Assembly: GCA_937927975.1 (NCBI GenBank)
Contig: CALEZT010000076.1
Location: 1-18,159, forward strand
Length of the DNA: 18,159 nucleotides
Reading direction: 5' to 3'
Source: an uncultured Phycisphaerales bacterium
GTDB lineage: Bacteria; Planctomycetota; Phycisphaerae; Sedimentisphaerales; Anaerobacaceae
A program made the position numbers and the translations under genes. Shown in pieces: positions 1 through 7,259 of this stretch. The notes below the pieces were generated by a model that was not told the origin of the DNA, made no database searches, and worked only from the letters and a program-made list of their open reading frames with translations. Position 1 is the stretch's first letter. The number at the start of each line of letters is the position of its first letter.

Positions 1-461
1 CGATGCGCGAGCTGCGAAAGGAGCGCGAGGCCCGCAAGGCGGCCGGGCCGGAACCGAGCCTCGCCGAAGAGCCAAGAAGTCATGCCACAGAGGGCACAGA
101 GGGACACAGAGAAAAGCCAGGGCAGGAAGGGAAGAACGCTGCGACTTGTGGACCTCTCGTCTGTTCGCCTGGTTCTTGCCTTCCCGCCTCTGTGCCCTCT
201 GTGCCCTCTGTGGCCAAAACTCCCCTCTTTGCCTCGGATTCACAGAGCGGCCTTGCGGCGGAATTGGCTTCGTTTGGCGAAGGAGTTTCAAGTGTGAAGT
301 GTCAAGTTTCAAGTGAGCAGGGGCCGGTCTCCGGCGACGACTCTGACTTCACACTTCAAACTTCACACTTGAAACTCGCGTCAGCGTCGTGCGAAACGAA
401 CCCAATTTCGGCTGAAGGCGGGTGTGACTGGGGCACAGACAAGGGGGCGAAGACCGAATGA
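1..461 (+). CDS. 3' end of an unidentified ORF running into repeats
   Basis: An open frame enters from the left edge and stops at TGA 459-461. The first 26 or so residues after the edge are charged and helical (RELRKEREARKAAGPEP) and look like a genuine protein tail. From about residue 27 the translation is simply inverted repeat A1 and then repeats H and B1 read through (SHATEGTEGHREK and onward), which is not normal protein composition. The likely explanation is a real upstream gene whose original stop was displaced when repeat A inserted, leaving a long junk C-terminus. The alternative is that the whole frame is chance, because repeat arms often lack stops. No function can be assigned. Confidence 0.3.
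   Translation, partial: MRELRKEREARKAAGPEPSLAEEPRSHATEGTEGHREKPGQEGKNAATCGPLVCSPGSCLPASVPSVPSVAKTPLFASDSQSGLAAELASFGEGVSSVKCQVSSEQGPVSGDDSDFTLQTSHLKLASASCETNPISAEGGCDWGTDKGAKTE
84..214. repeat. Inverted repeat family A, copy 1
   Basis: The left arm (84-112) consists of phased units of the form CACAGAGGG and CACAGAG. The right arm (188-214) is its reverse complement, built of CTCTGTGCC units and ending CTCTGTGGC. The arms are separated by about 75 bases. A second copy lies at 15806-15893. There is no transposase inside, so it is a non-autonomous palindromic element. Confidence 0.8.
259..411. repeat. Inverted repeat family H enclosing copy B1
   Basis: The left arm at 259-282 contains GGAATTGGCTTCGTTTGGCG. 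The right arm at 391-411 reads as its approximate reverse complement (GCGAAACGAACCCAATTTCG). Repeat B1 (284-376) lies exactly between them, so one palindromic element appears nested in another. Only one copy of H is seen in this window. Confidence 0.5.
284..376. repeat. Inverted repeat family B, copy 1
   Basis: The left arm carries TTTCAAGTGTGAAGT followed by TCAAGTTTCAAGTG, and the right arm carries ACTTCACACTTCAAAC followed by TTCACACTTGAAA. The two arms are near reverse complements around a GC-rich centre (about 316-343). A second copy is at 7578-7671. Confidence 0.75.
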
Positions 462-490
462 GGCCTTTTGAATCGGTTCCGCGGGAGGAA

Positions 491-1393
491 CTACTTGTTG
501 CGGTCGAGCAGGACCACAGCCAGGCGTCGAAGGATGTCCGCGCCGGCGCCGAAAGGCTCCAGAAGGGTCGTGGCCTCCTGGGCCAGCGCTCGCTCCAATT
601 CGCGGGCCTTCTCGATGCCCACGACCGCCGGGTAGGTGCACTTGGCGGCCGCGGCGTCCTTGCCCGCGGTTTTACCCAACTGCTCGCTCGACGCGCAGAC
701 GTCGAGGATGTCGTCGGCGATCTGAAAACCCAGGCCGATCTTCAGGCCGTAACGGCCCAGGGCCTCCACCTGCGAGGGGGTCGCCCCGCCGCACAAAGCG
801 CCCATTCGCGCGGCGCAGCGGAACATCTTGGCGGTCTTGTTGATGTGGATGTACTCCAGGACCTCGACCGTCCCGACCGTGTCCTCGGCCTGGAGGTCGG
901 CCACCTGTCCGGCGATCATGCCCGCCGGACCCGCTGCCTGGGCCAGCTCGCGGACAAGGGCCACCGCCAGACTGGCGTCGTCGATCCCGTCGGCGAGGAC
1001 CTCGAAGGCCAGCGTCAGGAGCCCGTCGCCAGCCAGGATCGCGGTGGCTTCGTCGAACGCCTTGTGGCAGGTGGGCCTGCCGCGACGAAGATCGTCGTCG
1101 TCCATCGCAGGCAAATCGTCGTGCACGAGCGAATAGGTGTGCACCATCTCGATGGCCGCGGCGGCCACTCTGGCGTTGGGGTTGTCTTGGCCCGCGATCA
1201 GCTCGCAGCACCACAGAACCAAAGCCGGGCGAATCCGCTTGCCCGGCGAGGAGAGCGTGTATCGAAGGGCCTTTGCCAGATGCTCGGGGATCTCCCTCTG
1301 TCCGGCCAGGAGGCGGTCGAGCGTCTCATTGACGATCCGCACCCGCTCGGTCAACGAGCCGTCGAAATCCGGATGAACCATGCGTGATGCCAT
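491..1393 (-). CDS. ispA: Polyprenyl synthase, farnesyl diphosphate synthase type
   Basis: This 300-residue cytoplasmic prenyltransferase probably condenses DMAPP/GPP with IPP to make farnesyl diphosphate. The length matches bacterial IspA (about 299). Visible motifs are GKRIRP at 51-56 for the diphosphate, the first Asp-rich motif HDDLPAMDDDDLRRG from 91 (D92, D93, D98), and the second, FQIADDILD at 223-231 (D227, D228, D231). The text around the first motif (YSLVHDDLPAM) is the short-chain bacterial form, so C15 is favoured, though C20 cannot be excluded from sequence. The start ATG at 1393 has no clear Shine-Dalgarno; ATG at 1381 is an alternative. It is divergent from miaA, with repeat E1 filling the whole space between them. 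No dxs or xseB, common partners elsewhere, is seen beside it. Confidence 0.93.
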   Translation of the reverse strand: MASRMVHPDFDGSLTERVRIVNETLDRLLAGQREIPEHLAKALRYTLSSPGKRIRPALVLWCCELIAGQDNPNARVAAAAIEMVHTYSLVHDDLPAMDDDDLRRGRPTCHKAFDEATAILAGDGLLTLAFEVLADGIDDASLAVALVRELAQAAGPAGMIAGQVADLQAEDTVGTVEVLEYIHINKTAKMFRCAARMGALCGGATPSQVEALGRYGLKIGLGFQIADDILDVCASSEQLGKTAGKDAAAAKCTYPAVVGIEKARELERALAQEATTLLEPFGAGADILRRLAVVLLDRNK

Positions 1394-1400
1394 AACAGCG

Positions 1401-1510
1401 AATTTACTACTTGCGATTTACGATTTACAATTGGGCCGAGCGTGCCCCGACAGGGCCTGGAGCAACGGGCAGGATTTATAATAAGTAATAAATGGAAAAT
1501 AGCAAATCAA
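1401..1510. repeat. AT-rich inverted repeat family E, copy 1
   Basis: The left arm (1401-1434: TTTACTACTTGCGATTTACG) and the right arm (1472-1510: TTTATAATAAGTAATAAATG, then AAAATAGCAAATC) are AT-rich islands around a GC-rich centre. A related copy lies at 11377-11485. The arms abut the start codons of ispA and miaA. A perfect TATAAT at 1477-1482 lies nine bases before the first miaA ATG, a spacing seen for leaderless messages, but no matching -35 box is visible. Confidence 0.55.
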
Positions 1511-2427
1511 GAATGGTTCTGGTTCTCGGCGTGACCGCGTCGGGCAAGGCCCGCCTGGGGTTTGAGCTGGCCAAATCCCTGGACGGCGAGATCATCAGCG
1601 TCGACTCGATGAAGGTCTACCGGAGAATGGACATCGGCACCGCCAAGCCCTCGAAGGAAGCCCAGCAGCAGGTCCGTCACCACCTGATCGACGTGGTCGA
1701 GCCCAGCGAGTCGTTCAGCGTGGGCCTGTTCCTGGAGAGAGCCCTGGCGGCCATCGACGACATCCAGAGCCGAGGCAAGACCGTCGTCGCGGTGGGCGGC
1801 ACGGCCCTCTACATCAAAGCCCTGCTCTACGGCCTCTTCGAAGGTCCCGGCGGCGACGAGATGATCCGCGCCGAGTTGCGGGCCCAGGCTCATCGCGAGG
1901 GACTGGCCAAATTGCACGAGGCCCTTGGGCGGATCGACCCCCAGGCCGCGAGTCGGATCGACGCCAACGACGCCAAACGCATCATCCGCGCCCTGGAGGT
2001 CTACCAACTGACCGGCCGGCCCATATCGAGCTTTCAGAAACAGTTCGAGGCCGAGAAGCCGATGCACGACTGGACCATCCTGGGTTTGCGCCGCGAGAAG
2101 GAGCAAGAGAGCCGGCGGATGAACGCACGGGTCAAGAAGATGATCGATCAGGGTCTCGTGGAGGAGGTCCGATCGCTCTTGGCCGAGGAGAGGCCGCTGA
2201 GCCGCCAGGCCCGCTGCGCGATCGGGTACGCCGAGATCATCGAACACCTCGAAGGTCGGATGAGCCTGGAGGACGCGGTCGAGGAGGTCAAGAAGAACAC
2301 CCGCCGGCTCGCCAAGGGGCAGCGCACCTGGTTCAAGACGTTCAAGGGAGTTCGCTGGATCGACGTGGGACCCGAGGAAGGCGCCGAATCGGTGATCGAG
2401 CGGGCGAAGAAGAAACTGGACGGATAG
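1492..2427 (+). CDS. miaA: tRNA dimethylallyltransferase MiaA
   Basis: This enzyme transfers the dimethylallyl group from DMAPP to N6 of A37 in tRNAs reading UNN codons; its substrate links it to isoprenoid metabolism next door. The 311-residue length is normal. Family motifs seen are a P-loop GVTASGKA (13-20), DSMKVY (38-43), GTAKP (49-53), VGGTALY, AIGYAEI, and a C-terminal TRRLAKGQRTWF. Two points are odd. The residue after the P-loop lysine is Ala where the family normally has Ser or Thr. The N-terminal residues MENSKSR are encoded by the arm of repeat E1; comparison with copy E2 suggests the second ATG at 1513 may be the ancestral start, which would leave MVLVLGVTASGK. Neither start has a good Shine-Dalgarno sequence. 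Confidence 0.94.
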   Translation: MENSKSRMVLVLGVTASGKARLGFELAKSLDGEIISVDSMKVYRRMDIGTAKPSKEAQQQVRHHLIDVVEPSESFSVGLFLERALAAIDDIQSRGKTVVAVGGTALYIKALLYGLFEGPGGDEMIRAELRAQAHREGLAKLHEALGRIDPQAASRIDANDAKRIIRALEVYQLTGRPISSFQKQFEAEKPMHDWTILGLRREKEQESRRMNARVKKMIDQGLVEEVRSLLAEERPLSRQARCAIGYAEIIEHLEGRMSLEDAVEEVKKNTRRLAKGQRTWFKTFKGVRWIDVGPEEGAESVIERAKKKLDG

Positions 2428-2433
2428 GACGGA

Positions 2434-2465
2434 TGCAGGGAGACGCCGGTTCAGGCGTTCTGCAG
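2434..2465. terminator. Possible hairpin between convergent miaA and ATP-cone gene
   Basis: TGCAG...ACGCC-GGTTCA-GGCGT..CTGCA forms a two-part stem (2434-2438 with 2460-2464; 2443-2447 with 2454-2458) in the gap between convergent genes, overlapping the last codons of the minus-strand gene. There is no T-tract on either strand, so a termination role is a guess. Confidence 0.3.
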
Positions 2466-3032
2466 ATCTCGCTGGGCTCGCAGGACCGTGGCGGTTTCGC
2501 CCAGGACGAGCTGCTTGAGCAGGCTCTGGGGGACCAGGGTCATGCCCATGTTGAAGATCCGCTCCTCCACCATCGCGGCGACCACCCGGGCCATCTGGCG
2601 GGAAAGACCCGACTGCTCGGTCAGTTCGTCGATGATCCGGCTCTTGTCCCAGGGGATCCGCTCGGGACTCTGACGGGCGAGATGCAGCTTCTCCACATCG
2701 GCGAAGTCCTGCATGTCCACGGCCAGGACTTCGGTCCGCGCGCGACTGAGCCGCCGGCCGATGGCGTGCTCACCCAAGGCCAGGGCCGCGGCCTCGAAAC
2801 CGGTCGAAACGAGAACCGCCTTGATCATCGAGAGGATCTCGCTGGAGCCGACCTGCCGGTCGTCCTGCCTGCGGTAGAGGTAATAGGTCACCACCTCGGC
2901 CAGATCCTCGGCCATGGCCATATCGGGCCGACCGCCGGCGGACAGGGCGTTGTTGATCGTCCCGATGACCTTGGTGTGAATGTACTCCTCGGTCGTTCCG
3001 TCGGTCTTGATGACCAGCAATTGCTTGCGCAT
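2451..3032 (-). CDS. ATP-cone domain protein, partner of nrdR
   Basis: This 193-residue protein begins with an ATP-cone domain (about residues 3-90: MRKQLLVIKTDGTTEEY, followed by TKVIGTINNAL). The second half has the pattern W-x-K-S-R-I-I-x-E-L...GLS...A...VEERI, which resembles another cone-like helical segment. ATP cones bind ATP/dATP and act as nucleotide sensors in ribonucleotide reductases and NrdR. It lies 89 bases downstream of nrdR on the same strand, so it is probably co-transcribed and linked to deoxynucleotide control, but no catalytic domain is present. The start at ATG 3032 is chosen because GGAGG sits at 3045-3049. A longer frame could begin at TTG 3125, overlapping the nrdR stop, but its extra 31 residues look unconserved. 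Confidence 0.8.
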   Translation of the reverse strand: MRKQLLVIKTDGTTEEYIHTKVIGTINNALSAGGRPDMAMAEDLAEVVTYYLYRRQDDRQVGSSEILSMIKAVLVSTGFEAAALALGEHAIGRRLSRARTEVLAVDMQDFADVEKLHLARQSPERIPWDKSRIIDELTEQSGLSRQMARVVAAMVEERIFNMGMTLVPQSLLKQLVLGETATVLRAQRDLQNA

Positions 3033-3121
3033 GATGACCGTTTGCCTCCGTGCTGACAACGCCCGCGAAGTCGGCCTCGTGACGCTTGCCGCCGGGCCGA
3101 CTTCCTTCGTTCGCAGGCTGT

Positions 3122-3613
3122 TCAATGATCAAAGAGCTTAAGCTGCTCGGCCGGCTCGGTCTCCTGGATCGCCCGGCTGACTTCGTCGATCAGCTCGCCC
3201 GCGTCGTCGAACTCGCGATAGACGCTGGCGAACCGGATGTACGCGACTTTGTCCACGTCGCGCAGGTGCCTCATCACGCATTCCCCGATGAACGCCGAGG
3301 TCACCTCTTTGTCGAAACTGCGGAAGATGTCCTCCTCGGTCTTGTCGGCGATCTGCTGGATCTGCTCGGCCGAGATCTGGCGTTTGTAGCAGGCCTTCTG
3401 CAGGCCTGAGAGGATCTTCTCCCGTTCGTACGGCACGCGGGACTTGTCTTTCTTGACCACGTGCAGCTTGAAGCTTTCGCCGGTTCGTTCGTAGGTGGTG
3501 AACCGCCTTTCGCACGCCAGGCATTGGCGGCGCCGTCGAATCACGCGTCCTGAATCGCTGGAGCGCGAGTCGACGACCTTATCGCTGTCTTCCTTGCAGA
3601 AAGGACACCTCAC
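3122..3613 (-). CDS. nrdR: Transcriptional repressor NrdR
   Basis: NrdR senses ATP/dATP and represses ribonucleotide reductase genes by binding NrdR boxes. The sequence has the N-terminal zinc ribbon CPFC (residues 3-6) and CLAC with the RRRRQC...RRFTTYE signature, followed by the ATP cone (from VVKKDKSRVPYEREK to about residue 140). From the GTG at 3613 the protein starts MRCPFC, the usual NrdR beginning, and is 163 residues long. A GGGAGG lies upstream at 3626-3631. A TTG at 3649 in the same frame would add 12 atypical residues. A strong sigma-70-like promoter and a palindrome lie about 90-135 bases upstream. No nrd reductase gene is in the window. Confidence 0.94.
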   Translation of the reverse strand: MRCPFCKEDSDKVVDSRSSDSGRVIRRRRQCLACERRFTTYERTGESFKLHVVKKDKSRVPYEREKILSGLQKACYKRQISAEQIQQIADKTEEDIFRSFDKEVTSAFIGECVMRHLRDVDKVAYIRFASVYREFDDAGELIDEVSRAIQETEPAEQLKLFDH

Positions 3614-3701
3614 GACCCGATCCGACCTCCCGAGACAACCATCGTCCAAACCCCCGACGCAAGGTCCGGCACCCGATCCCTGCGCCAGAAATCCTTCTAC
3701 T

Positions 3702-3709
3702 CTATATAG
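3702..3709. promoter_or_regulatory. Palindrome at nrdR transcription start, possible operator
   Basis: CTATATAG is a perfect 8-bp palindrome set in ACTCTATATAGCTA, just downstream of the predicted nrdR -10 box, about where transcription would begin. Its AT-rich core resembles the central part of NrdR boxes (of the form ACACTATATCTTGT), so autoregulation is possible. The flanks match poorly and only one copy is seen. Confidence 0.3.
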
Positions 3710-3720
3710 CTATGGCCCCT

Positions 3721-3748
3721 ATTGTAGGACCCAGATGTAGCGTGTCAA
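3721..3748 (-). promoter_or_regulatory. Sigma-70-like promoter for nrdR
   Basis: On the minus strand a perfect -35 TTGACA (3748-3743) is followed after 16 bases by TACAAT (3726-3721), five of six matches to the -10 consensus. It is correctly oriented for nrdR and gives a leader of roughly 100 bases. Confidence 0.65.
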
Positions 3749-3832
3749 CGCAAATATCGCCGGGATCGCCACAACAATCGGCGAACCCGCCGGCTGATCG
3801 ACCTGCGACTTGGTCCCCGCAGGATGATTGGG

Positions 3833-6800
3833 CTACCTCCCATGCTGCCAGCGCAGTTGCGGGTAGTCGTTGATCATCCCGATCCAGACGTCGTCGGCGC
3901 CGTTCTTCGACTCGCCCACGAAATCCCACCCGGCGGCAAGAAACGTGAAGAAGTCCTTCATCTGAGCGGTATTCAGACCGGTTCCACTGGTGCTCCAACT
4001 GGCCCCTGTCGCCTGTCGATCCCAGAAGCAATCAGTCTCTTGTCCGGACCAGAATGCCGTGAGTCCGCCAGGGAGGGAATCGCCGCTGAGTTTGCCGCAA
4101 CTGTAGCACCTGTCGAGCATACCGGTGCTCTGTACGACGAACCCGGCGATGGTTCGCCCAGAGACCGAGCTTCTGCTGTAGGAATCGGCCACAACTCCGT
4201 AGTAGTTCCCGCCAATGAGGCCTCCGGCAAAGGATCCATCGCACACGATGCTCCCGGTGCTAAAAGACTCGTGCACAGTGGCACAGTCGTTGAAGCCTAT
4301 CAATCCCCCCAGGTAAGAATCGCCGCCAACAGAAGCTGTGCTGGCACACCGCGATATCGCGCCCCGGTAATTGTACCCGATCAATCCTCCGACCTCCCGT
4401 TCGCCCCTGACTACCCCTTGCCCGGAGCACCGCACCAGATCGCCTCGATTAAATCCCGCGAGACCGCCGACATCGCGAGTGCCGCTGACCGTGGCGCTGC
4501 TGCTGGAATGGGAAACCCGCCCGCGGTTGATCCCGATGAGGCCCCCAATGCACTTTGCACCGACGATAACGCCCGTCGTGGAACAGGATGAGACGACACC
4601 ATAGTTGTGCCCCGCCAGTCCCCCGATATAGTCGGCTCCGGCCAAGTTCACATCCGTAACGCTCAGATCTCGCACTTCCGCGGTTCTCTCCAGCACTCCG
4701 AACAACCCCAGATCCTGATCGCCGGCAACCGTCAGACCTCGCACGATTACGCCATTGCCGTTGAACGCGCCATAGAACAGAGGGACTGGAGGAATCGTCC
4801 ATTTCATCCCGGAGAAATCCATGGAGGCGACGAGTCTGTAGCAAGCCCCCGGGGCGTAACACACAGACGCAAGCTCTTGAGCGGTGGACACTACAAAGGG
4901 CTCGGATGTCGTGCCGCGACCCGCGAGCGCGGGTGAGTAGTGCCCATGGAGCACGCTCAGCACCGGATATCCCCCGTTCTCCGGCATGTGCCACGTCTCC
5001 GACAGACCGTTGGCCGTCTCACCGGTGAAATCCCAGCCGGCGGCCAGGTAGGCGCCGAGGTCCTGCATCTGAATTGTGGTCAGACCTTCTCCACCGGCGC
5101 TGAACGTTTGGCCGGAGGCATCCACGTCCCAGAAACAACTCCGCACGATGCCTTCATTGCTGTTCGCGAGCAGCCCGCCAACGTTGTGCTCGGCAAGGGC
5201 GAAGATCGCCCCGCGAATCGAAGGAGACGCCGAGCTGCCGGCGACCGCTGCTGCTGCGTAGCAGTTGACAAAACGACCGTATTTCGTGCCACTCGCAAGG
5301 CCGGCGACCTTCAGATTGCCGCTGACTGTGGTCCTGCTGTAGCAATCGATCAGATCACCGTCCTCGACGAATCCGAGAAGTCCACCGAGCGTGTCATGAC
5401 CACGGATCGCGCCCTCGGTGCAGCAGTGGATCAGACTTGCCCGGCTGTACCCCGCCAATCCCCCGATCCAGTCCCAGCCTGCGATGTTGACGTCCTCAAC
5501 CGCCAGATTGTGGACACGGGCGGCGCTGTCCAGAATCCCGAACAAACCGAGGTAGCTGCCGCCCTGGATCGTCAGACCACGGATCGTCTGGTTATTCCCA
5601 TCAAATGTACCGCAAAATACCGGAATAACCGGCCCGGAGTACCGGACTGCGGTGAGGTCGATGGGAGCCTCCAATCGATAGCTGGCCTCGGGATTGTGAT
5701 AGACATGCTCCAAATCAGCGGACGTCGAGATCCGATAAGGGTCTCGCGGCGTACCCTGCCCCACGAGCGGAGGTGGAACCTGGCCAGCGAATGCGCTGAG
5801 CACTGGGTATCCCCCTTCCTTGGGCATCTGCCAGAAATCCTGGGAGCCGTTGCCCTCTTCCCCCACGAAGTCCCATCCCGCGGCCAAGAAGGCCTCGGGA
5901 CTCATCATTCGATCCGTGGAAAGACCCGTCGCGCTCGGGTCCGTGACGCGAGTCGATGTGTCAGTATCCCAGAAGCAGTTGACTACACGTCCCGTGTTGA
6001 TGCCCACAAAGCCGTTGGTGTTGTTCTGGCCGGACCACTGTTGAGAGACATGTCCTGTCGCGAGGCAATCAGTCAAGCCGCCGCTGTTTTTCCCTGCGAA
6101 ACCGCCCGCGCGAACCCAACCGATGACAGTCCCGGTGCTATAACAGTTGGATACCGCCCCCCAATTGGATCCTATGAAGCCGCCTGCGTCGGTACTGCCA
6201 ATGATGTCGCCCTCGCTGTAGCACCCAATCACCAGTCCATAGTTCTCCCCGACAAGGCCCCCGGCCGAGCCGTCCCCGTCGACCTTTGCCGCGCTGTGAC
6301 AATTGACGATGCTGCTACCTTCCCCATTGTTCCCAACAAGTCCCCCGACCCCCCAGGAAACGCCAAGAACGGCGCCTTCGCTATGGCAGCCCGTCAGATG
6401 ACCCGCTTGGTTTTGCGACACGAGACCGGCGGCAGACAACTTGCCTGTGACGGAGGTCACGCTGGAGCAATTGGTCACGCGGCCACGGTTGAATACGACC
6501 AGTCCCCCAGCGTAACGGTCGCCCTTGACAGTGCCGCTGCTATGGCAGTTGATGAGCCGGCCATAGTTGGTTTCGGCCAATGGCGTGGCGTTGTCTGTGC
6601 TGATGACGTCCGCTCCTTCCACGCTCAGGTCCCTGACACATGCTTCGGAAAAGAGCGTGCCGAAAAGGCCGGCATCCGGGAAGAAACCCCCTTCGACACG
6701 AATTCTCAGGTTGAGGATTCTTCGGCTGTTGCCATTGAGGGTGCCCGAGAATGTAGGGATCACCGCGCCTGAGAACGTTCTGCCGGACAGGTCGATGTCG

Positions 6801-7024
6801 GCTGTCAGGATGAAGTGTCTGGACTTCAGAGCCTCGTCCTGTCCGATCGCGATCAACTGCTCTGCCGTCGCGACCTGATAGGGATCGTTCGGCTCGCCTG
6901 CGCCGCCGGCGAAGGGATAGGCGTACGCCGGACCGATCCAGAAGAGCAACCCCGCAAGAATGACCGCCGCCCGCGCGCGGGCAGAGATGCACGAATGCGA
7001 CGAACTTGTGTGTGGTGTACCCAT
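3833..7024 (-). CDS. Secreted GLUG-motif repeat protein, three modules
   Basis: This is a 1063-residue predicted exported protein. The N-terminus is a signal peptide: SARARAAVILAGLLFWIGPA, with cleavage likely after AYA at 35. The mature part has three tandem modules, about residues 36-414, 420-695 and 701-1063. Each starts with a G-x-G-x-x-x-x-P-[YF]-x-[VI]-[SA]-T segment and an N-G-N/D-G-N strand, continues with many GLUG-type repeats (GG[LF][AIV]G-x-N-x-G-x-[VI]-x-x-C-x-[ST]), and closes with CFWD...LAAGWDF-x-GE...GYPVLS or YPQL. Such repeats are expected to form a beta-solenoid typical of surface or adhesin-like proteins; the ligand is unknown. No sortase, PEP-CTERM or autotransporter anchor is seen. 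Start 7024 has GGAGG eight bases upstream; the open frame extends to 7177 but that extension overlaps the predicted promoter. Confidence 0.88.
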   Translation of the reverse strand: MGTPHTSSSHSCISARARAAVILAGLLFWIGPAYAYPFAGGAGEPNDPYQVATAEQLIAIGQDEALKSRHFILTADIDLSGRTFSGAVIPTFSGTLNGNSRRILNLRIRVEGGFFPDAGLFGTLFSEACVRDLSVEGADVISTDNATPLAETNYGRLINCHSSGTVKGDRYAGGLVVFNRGRVTNCSSVTSVTGKLSAAGLVSQNQAGHLTGCHSEGAVLGVSWGVGGLVGNNGEGSSIVNCHSAAKVDGDGSAGGLVGENYGLVIGCYSEGDIIGSTDAGGFIGSNWGAVSNCYSTGTVIGWVRAGGFAGKNSGGLTDCLATGHVSQQWSGQNNTNGFVGINTGRVVNCFWDTDTSTRVTDPSATGLSTDRMMSPEAFLAAGWDFVGEEGNGSQDFWQMPKEGGYPVLSAFAGQVPPPLVGQGTPRDPYRISTSADLEHVYHNPEASYRLEAPIDLTAVRYSGPVIPVFCGTFDGNNQTIRGLTIQGGSYLGLFGILDSAARVHNLAVEDVNIAGWDWIGGLAGYSRASLIHCCTEGAIRGHDTLGGLLGFVEDGDLIDCYSRTTVSGNLKVAGLASGTKYGRFVNCYAAAAVAGSSASPSIRGAIFALAEHNVGGLLANSNEGIVRSCFWDVDASGQTFSAGGEGLTTIQMQDLGAYLAAGWDFTGETANGLSETWHMPENGGYPVLSVLHGHYSPALAGRGTTSEPFVVSTAQELASVCYAPGACYRLVASMDFSGMKWTIPPVPLFYGAFNGNGVIVRGLTVAGDQDLGLFGVLERTAEVRDLSVTDVNLAGADYIGGLAGHNYGVVSSCSTTGVIVGAKCIGGLIGINRGRVSHSSSSATVSGTRDVGGLAGFNRGDLVRCSGQGVVRGEREVGGLIGYNYRGAISRCASTASVGGDSYLGGLIGFNDCATVHESFSTGSIVCDGSFAGGLIGGNYYGVVADSYSRSSVSGRTIAGFVVQSTGMLDRCYSCGKLSGDSLPGGLTAFWSGQETDCFWDRQATGASWSTSGTGLNTAQMKDFFTFLAAGWDFVGESKNGADDVWIGMINDYPQLRWQHGR

Positions 7025-7106
7025 CTCTCCAACCTCCACTGCTTCCACGATCCTCGCGGGACTTCTCGCTCGCCAAACATGGGTTCGCTGCCACGTTCCA
7101 TACCTC

Positions 7107-7135
7107 AGTATAGGGTTTCGCCGGCAGGGAATCAA
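7107..7135 (-). promoter_or_regulatory. Promoter for the GLUG-repeat gene
   Basis: On the minus strand TTGATT (7135-7130), a 17-base spacer, then TATACT (7112-7107) lies about 80 bases before the chosen ATG. It sits downstream of the terminator at 7221-7255, so the gene is probably transcribed independently of what lies upstream. Confidence 0.5.
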
Positions 7136-7220
7136 TGGATTGAGGCTGGCGGAGTATACGATCGGATGGAGAGCCATGAGGCCGGCCGGGACCGAAGAGG
7201 ACCACGCGTCTCACGAACCA

Positions 7221-7255
7221 ATAGAAAAGGCCTCTGCGCCAAGGGGCGCAGAGGC
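7221..7255 (-). terminator. Strong intrinsic terminator, minus strand
   Basis: A perfect 11-bp stem (GCCTCTGCGCC / GGCGCAGAGGC) with a four-base loop is followed on the minus strand by CTTTTCTAT. It would stop transcripts arriving from the right, that is, from the parvulin operon or from an RNA encoded at 7260-7560. Confidence 0.75.
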
Positions 7256-7259
7256 TGGC

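Noticed and set aside
84..214. CRISPR array, because of the short phased CACAGAGGG units
   Set aside because: Units are adjacent without unique spacers and are mirrored by a reverse-complement arm, so it is an inverted repeat.
458..1387. A 309-codon + strand frame opposite ispA
   Set aside because: It is the complement of ispA, which has every expected catalytic motif; the + product resembles no protein.
4940..6772. A 610-codon open frame on the + strand
   Set aside because: It is antisense to the GLUG-repeat gene, whose minus-strand product has a signal peptide, ribosome site and clear repeat motifs; the + frame has no motif and stays open because of codon bias.
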